A DNA stretch of 64,000 nt, taken from positions 1-64,000 of the forward strand of contig CAJTDE010000018.1 in NCBI GenBank assembly GCA_910574835.1, in the 5' to 3' direction. This DNA is from Clostridia bacterium (GTDB lineage Bacteria > Bacillota > Clostridia > Lachnospirales > Lachnospiraceae). Position numbers and translations under genes: made by a program. The first letter of the stretch is position 1, and each line of letters begins with the position of its first letter. The notes beneath the pieces were generated by a model. It was not told where the DNA came from. It saw only the letters and a program-made list of their open reading frames with translations, and searched no databases. Shown in pieces: positions 60,585 through 64,000 of the stretch.

Positions 60585-60824
60585 ATGCTATCGGAATTAA
60601 AAAAACAACGTTTAGAACAATATAAATCACGGCTCTCTATGTACTATAAAGCAGAGGAGGCCGTTCTTTTGAATCAGGAATACAGAATTGGAACAAGAAG
60701 TTTAAGACGGGCGGATTTGTCAACTATACGGGAAGCGATTGAGGATTTGGAAAACCAGATTGAAGCGTTGGAGCGTACCGAAGGAAAGAACAAAGCTTTC
60801 CGGTTTCTCCCACGGGATATCTGA
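60585..60824 (+). CDS. Small head-tail connector-like protein (DUF6148/gpW-like)
   Basis: 79 aa helical: MLSELKKQRLEQYKSRLSMY, then YRIGTRSLRRADLSTIREAI. Lies between terminase and portal, the usual place for gpW/DUF6148 proteins. Confidence 0.72.
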   Translation: MLSELKKQRLEQYKSRLSMYYKAEEAVLLNQEYRIGTRSLRRADLSTIREAIEDLENQIEALERTEGKNKAFRFLPRDI

Positions 60825-60844
60825 GGGAAGGGAGGCGATAAAAA

Positions 60845-62413
60845 TTGAATATTTTTGATAAGGCTGTTGAAATCATAAATCCTTCAAAGGCATTGGAGAG
60901 AAACATGGCTCGAATGAAATTGGAGATGTTCCATCGGTTTCAGAATTCAGGATATGATGAAAGCGGAGCTGCCCGGAATAAGAATTCCATGAGAGGCTGG
61001 AGGGCGTCCAGCAAATCCCCGCAGGAAGATATTGACCGGAATCTTCCCCTTCTCCGCCAACGTTCCCGCAGCCTTTATATGTCAGCGCCGCTGGCTGTTT
61101 CAGCTATTAAGACAAACCGGACCAATATCGTGGGTGAAGGGCTGCGGTTAAAAAGTACCATTGATGCGGGATATCTGAGAATGACCCCGGAAGCGGCAGC
61201 AGAATGGCAGCGCAATACGGAACGGGAATTTGACCTGTGGGCGGAATCAAAGTTTTGTGATTCCACTTGTGTAAATAATTTTTATGAGATTCAGCAGGTG
61301 GCTTGCCTGGCCTGGCTGATGAATGGAGATGCATGTGTGCTTTTGGAATATGAAAAACCAGGATCGACATTCCCCTATGGCCTGCGTATTCATTTGATAG
61401 AATCGGATCGGGTATCAACACCGTACACCAGCGGCTCAACGGTGAATCTGTATGCCGTGAATAAAGAAACGGGCAATCACATCTATAACGGAGTGGAGGT
61501 GACAGACAATGGCCGCGTGGTTGCTTATCATATCTGCTCCACCTATCCCAACAGTCAGCTTCGGGCAGTGAAGAAGTGGGAGCGGATAAAAGCATTTGGG
61601 GAGCGTACCGGAGTGCCGAATGTATTGATGATTTTTGAAACGGAGCGGGCAGAGCAATATAGAGGCGTTCCCTATCTGGCTCCGGTGATTGAATCCTTAA
61701 AGCAGCTTACCAGATACAGTGAGGCCGAAATGATGGCGGCTGTGATTAATGGTTTTTTTACAGTATTTATTACACCGGAAAGGGGTTCATCCGGATTTGA
61801 ATTTACAGGGGTTGTGGATGATGAAGAGAGTATTTCGGATGATAATGTCAATTATGAGGTAGGACCCGGAATTGTCAATGTGTTGAACCCCGGAGATAAA
61901 ATCGAGATTGCAGACGCAAAAAGGCCATCCAGTAACTTTGATGCGTTTGTGACATCCCTTGCAAAATATGTCGGCGCTGCATTGGAGATTCCGGTGGAAT
62001 TACTGATAAAAAGCTTTATCTCCAGTTATTCGGCTTCACGGGCAGCGTTATTGGAGGCATGGAAGGCGTTCCGCATGAAACGGAAATGGCTTGCGTCAGA
62101 TTTCTGTCAGCCGGTCTATGAGATTTTTCTGACAGAGGCAATAGCTCGCGGCAGAATCAAAGCTCCGGGCTTCTTTTTGGATCCTGCGGTCAAAAAAGCA
62201 TATTGCAAAGCACAGTGGAACGGACCGGCTCCAGGTATGATTGATCCGGTGAAAGAAGCGGATGCGGCAGAAAAAAGAATTGCAATCGGTGTATCTACAC
62301 GTCAGCGCGAAGCAATTGAAATGACTGGTACGGACTTTGATGCAAATGTTGCGCAACTTGCGAGAGAAAACCAGTTAATGCAGGAAAACGGCCTGATTGC
62401 AGAGAAAGAATAA
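60845..62413 (+). CDS. Phage portal protein, lambda family
   Basis: 522 aa, TTG start after GGGAGGCGATAAAAA. GWRASSKSPQEDIDRNLPLL, LAVSAIKTNRTNIVGEGLR and LIKSFISSYSASRAALLEAW (the portal crown/wing signature) identify the PF05136 family. Forms the dodecameric DNA entry channel. Confidence 0.94.
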   Translation: MNIFDKAVEIINPSKALERNMARMKLEMFHRFQNSGYDESGAARNKNSMRGWRASSKSPQEDIDRNLPLLRQRSRSLYMSAPLAVSAIKTNRTNIVGEGLRLKSTIDAGYLRMTPEAAAEWQRNTEREFDLWAESKFCDSTCVNNFYEIQQVACLAWLMNGDACVLLEYEKPGSTFPYGLRIHLIESDRVSTPYTSGSTVNLYAVNKETGNHIYNGVEVTDNGRVVAYHICSTYPNSQLRAVKKWERIKAFGERTGVPNVLMIFETERAEQYRGVPYLAPVIESLKQLTRYSEAEMMAAVINGFFTVFITPERGSSGFEFTGVVDDEESISDDNVNYEVGPGIVNVLNPGDKIEIADAKRPSSNFDAFVTSLAKYVGAALEIPVELLIKSFISSYSASRAALLEAWKAFRMKRKWLASDFCQPVYEIFLTEAIARGRIKAPGFFLDPAVKKAYCKAQWNGPAPGMIDPVKEADAAEKRIAIGVSTRQREAIEMTGTDFDANVAQLARENQLMQENGLIAEKE

Positions 62414-62435
62414 CGGAAGGGAGTAATAGAATCAC

Positions 62436-63668
62436 ATGGAATGGAAGGGAAACAAGGGAATAAGGATTTTGAATCAGACAGCACAGGTGACGGGGGATCA
62501 GAAAGTCAATAAATTCTGGAATTTTATCAACAAGGATGATGAGACGGCAGAATTGCAGCTTTTTGGAGAAATAGTCAGCGAGGAAAGCTGGTGGAATGAT
62601 GACTGCGTAACATACCGTAATTTCATTGATGAGTTAAACGGATTAGGTGAGAAAAAGAGTATCAATGTTATAATCCAGTCTGTCGGAGGAGATGTGTTTG
62701 CTGCAAATGCAATATACAATGCTTTGATATTAAACAAGGCGGAGATTACAGGAACCGTTATTGGGATATGTGCCAGTGCCGCGACCATTATCCTTATGGC
62801 ATGTAAAAACAGAAGGATTGCAAAAAATGCGATGCTTATGGTTCATAATCCGTCGGTAACTTTGTGGGGGTCTTATACGTCGGAAGATGTCTTAAAGCTT
62901 GGAAATATGATAGAAAAAACAAAGAAAAGCATAGCAGCCGCATATATGGAGCGGATGGACAAAACAGAGGATGAGATCAATCAGATTATGGATCAGGAAT
63001 CGTGGTATGTGGGACAGGAGGCTGTTGATGCCGGATTTTGTGATGAGATAATTGAGACCGGATTTGAAGAAAGCATATTTTTGAATTGCTTTCAATTAAA
63101 CGGTGTTCCATATAGTTTCAAAAGTTATCTGGAAACAGTGGTTCCGTCTGATGTTCGAAAAAAGGTTCTGGCGCTTTCGGCAGTAAAACCGAAAGAAAGC
63201 GGGGCTTTTTTTAATAAAAATAAAGAGAAAGGAAGTAAAAGCATGGAGGAGAATGAAACCGTAAACATGACACCGGAGATTGCGGATGCCTCACAGTTAA
63301 AAAGCGCTTATCCCGAGCTTGTCAGCCAGATTGTTACAGAGGCAGTACGGTCTGAACGGGCGCGTCTGAAAAGCATTGATGAAATTGCAGCAGGGATTCC
63401 GGAGGATGTACTGACAAAGGCCAAATATGATGAACCGGTTTCCGCAGAGGCTCTGGCGCTGGCACAGATGAAGGCCAATAACAGAATCGGCCAGCAGACT
63501 TTAAGCAGTATGGTCAGTGATATGACAGATTCCGGCGTAAAAGATGTCGGAAGTATGCCAAATGCCGGAACCAGCGAAGCAGAAGAAAAGTTGATTCAGA
63601 GCCAGGCAAAAGTAGGAGGCCTTGCAGCAGCTCTGGGAAGGGATAAGAGAAGGGAGAAAAAGGAATGA
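62436..63668 (+). CDS. ClpP-like prohead protease with fused scaffold
   Basis: 410 aa. The S14/S49-like protease domain (1-~220) has VIIQSVGGDVFAANAIYNAL, nucleophile GICASAATIILMA and histidine NAMLMVHNPSVTLWGS. A flexible C-terminal half (from EENETVNMTPEIADASQL) acts as scaffold. Matures the head shell during assembly. The stop overlaps the next start as ATGA at 63665. Confidence 0.93.
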   Translation: MEWKGNKGIRILNQTAQVTGDQKVNKFWNFINKDDETAELQLFGEIVSEESWWNDDCVTYRNFIDELNGLGEKKSINVIIQSVGGDVFAANAIYNALILNKAEITGTVIGICASAATIILMACKNRRIAKNAMLMVHNPSVTLWGSYTSEDVLKLGNMIEKTKKSIAAAYMERMDKTEDEINQIMDQESWYVGQEAVDAGFCDEIIETGFEESIFLNCFQLNGVPYSFKSYLETVVPSDVRKKVLALSAVKPKESGAFFNKNKEKGSKSMEENETVNMTPEIADASQLKSAYPELVSQIVTEAVRSERARLKSIDEIAAGIPEDVLTKAKYDEPVSAEALALAQMKANNRIGQQTLSSMVSDMTDSGVKDVGSMPNAGTSEAEEKLIQSQAKVGGLAAALGRDKRREKKE

Positions 63669-64000
63669 AGATGTTTGAAAAGATAGGTGAGTTAAAACCG
63701 GATTCCCTAATTGCCTCTGCTGATTTTCCGTTTTTGAAGGAAGGAATCGGACTGAAAGCGGGACAGGGTATCTTGAAGCGCGGCTCTTTGATTATTAAGG
63801 CGGAAGATGCCGGTTATATTGCCGGGACAACTTACATAACCGGGAGTGGCGAGGAGGAAAACACGGAGGAGATTGCCGGAAAGATTTTTGGAATCTTAAC
63901 AGATGATACGGATACCGGAATGGATGATTCAAAAGATAATATTCCGGCTGTGTGCTACCAGACCGGCATTTTTAACCGGAATGCGGTGCTTGTGGCCGGA
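63665..64000 (+). CDS. Head decoration/stabilisation protein (partial)
   Basis: 112 codons seen before the window edge: MKMFEKIGELKPDSLIASAD, then FPFLKEGIGLKAGQGILKRG and the KIFGILTDDTD and QTGIFNRNAVLVAG pattern of the lambda gpD/P21 head-decoration family. Continues beyond the window. Confidence 0.8.
   Translation, partial: MKMFEKIGELKPDSLIASADFPFLKEGIGLKAGQGILKRGSLIIKAEDAGYIAGTTYITGSGEEENTEEIAGKIFGILTDDTDTGMDDSKDNIPAVCYQTGIFNRNAVLVAG

Larger units (their letters stand above)
36662..64000. mobile_element. Siphovirus-type prophage integrated in cotJC (right end outside window)
   Basis: Everything from attL to the window edge is phage-like: integrase-type serine recombinase, CI/Cro switch, early genes, DNA methyltransferases, replication initiator, late regulator and lambda-like packaging and head genes. 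The composition drops to lower GC with AT-rich patches. The element is at least 27.3 kb. Gene order and absence of obvious structural pseudogenes suggest an intact prophage as far as visible. Confidence 0.95.

Overview
The window looks like a chromosome segment of a spore-forming anaerobic Firmicute of the Lachnospiraceae type. The evidence is the Clostridia-like 23S rRNA end, a corrinoid methyl-transfer module, a 2-hydroxyacyl-CoA-dehydratase-type activase, rubrerythrin, cotJ spore-coat genes and frequent PD-(D/E)XK and AAA-ATPase fragments. I cannot name the genus from sequence alone.

Bases 1-36,660 are host chromosome. They open with the last ~220 bases of a 23S rRNA gene that ends in a terminator with no 5S gene after it. 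A methyltetrahydrofolate/corrinoid module follows: reductive activase, methyltransferase and corrinoid protein. Next come a CPBP protease, an isolated hisH-hisF pair, ung, a polytopic membrane protein, a very large double-ASKHA activase, a LysM protein, a rhomboid-like membrane protein, a formate/nitrite-type channel, a broken Rpn-type nuclease, galM, glpK and rubrerythrin. An accessory stretch (about 22.7-32.7 kb) has patchy G+T-rich composition. It holds a GLUG/LysM surface protein, a zeta-toxin pair, a Sel1 protein, an AAA/DUF4143 ATPase and giant hairpin elements. A MarR regulator, a TauE/SafE permease and a FlxA-like protein lead to cotJA-cotJB-cotJC.

A 124-base hairpin repeat recurs across the host part: full copies at 4.2, 17.1, 31.0 and 33.2-33.6 kb (three in tandem) and partial copies at 8.3 and 17.06 kb. 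Several copies end in the Shine-Dalgarno of the next gene, and the copies show compensatory base changes in the stem.

From about 36,662 to the right edge (64,000) lies a prophage inserted inside cotJC. The first 32 codons of cotJC remain, and the reading frame leaves the family sequence exactly where a large serine recombinase gene ends. This arrangement resembles the excisable sporulation-gene elements (skin, SPbeta/spsM), so excision would be predicted to restore cotJC. The prophage reads: serine recombinase; a two-gene unknown cassette between duplicated structured sequences; a small hydrophobic toxin gene with a probable antisense RNA; a CI-type repressor and Cro-like protein around an operator; four tail-to-tail overlapping small gene pairs with repeated promoter-leader modules; a tRNA-like gene with an enlarged anticodon loop; small zinc-finger proteins; a PP-loop protein, a radical-SAM-like protein, Dam and C5 methyltransferases; a TubR/TubZ-like partition or cytoskeletal pair with direct repeats; a replication initiator; an ArpU-like late regulator; hicAB; a Panacea antitoxin with a membrane partner; a small tyrosine recombinase; and lambda-like packaging and head genes (TerS, TerL, portal, protease, decoration protein cut by the window end).
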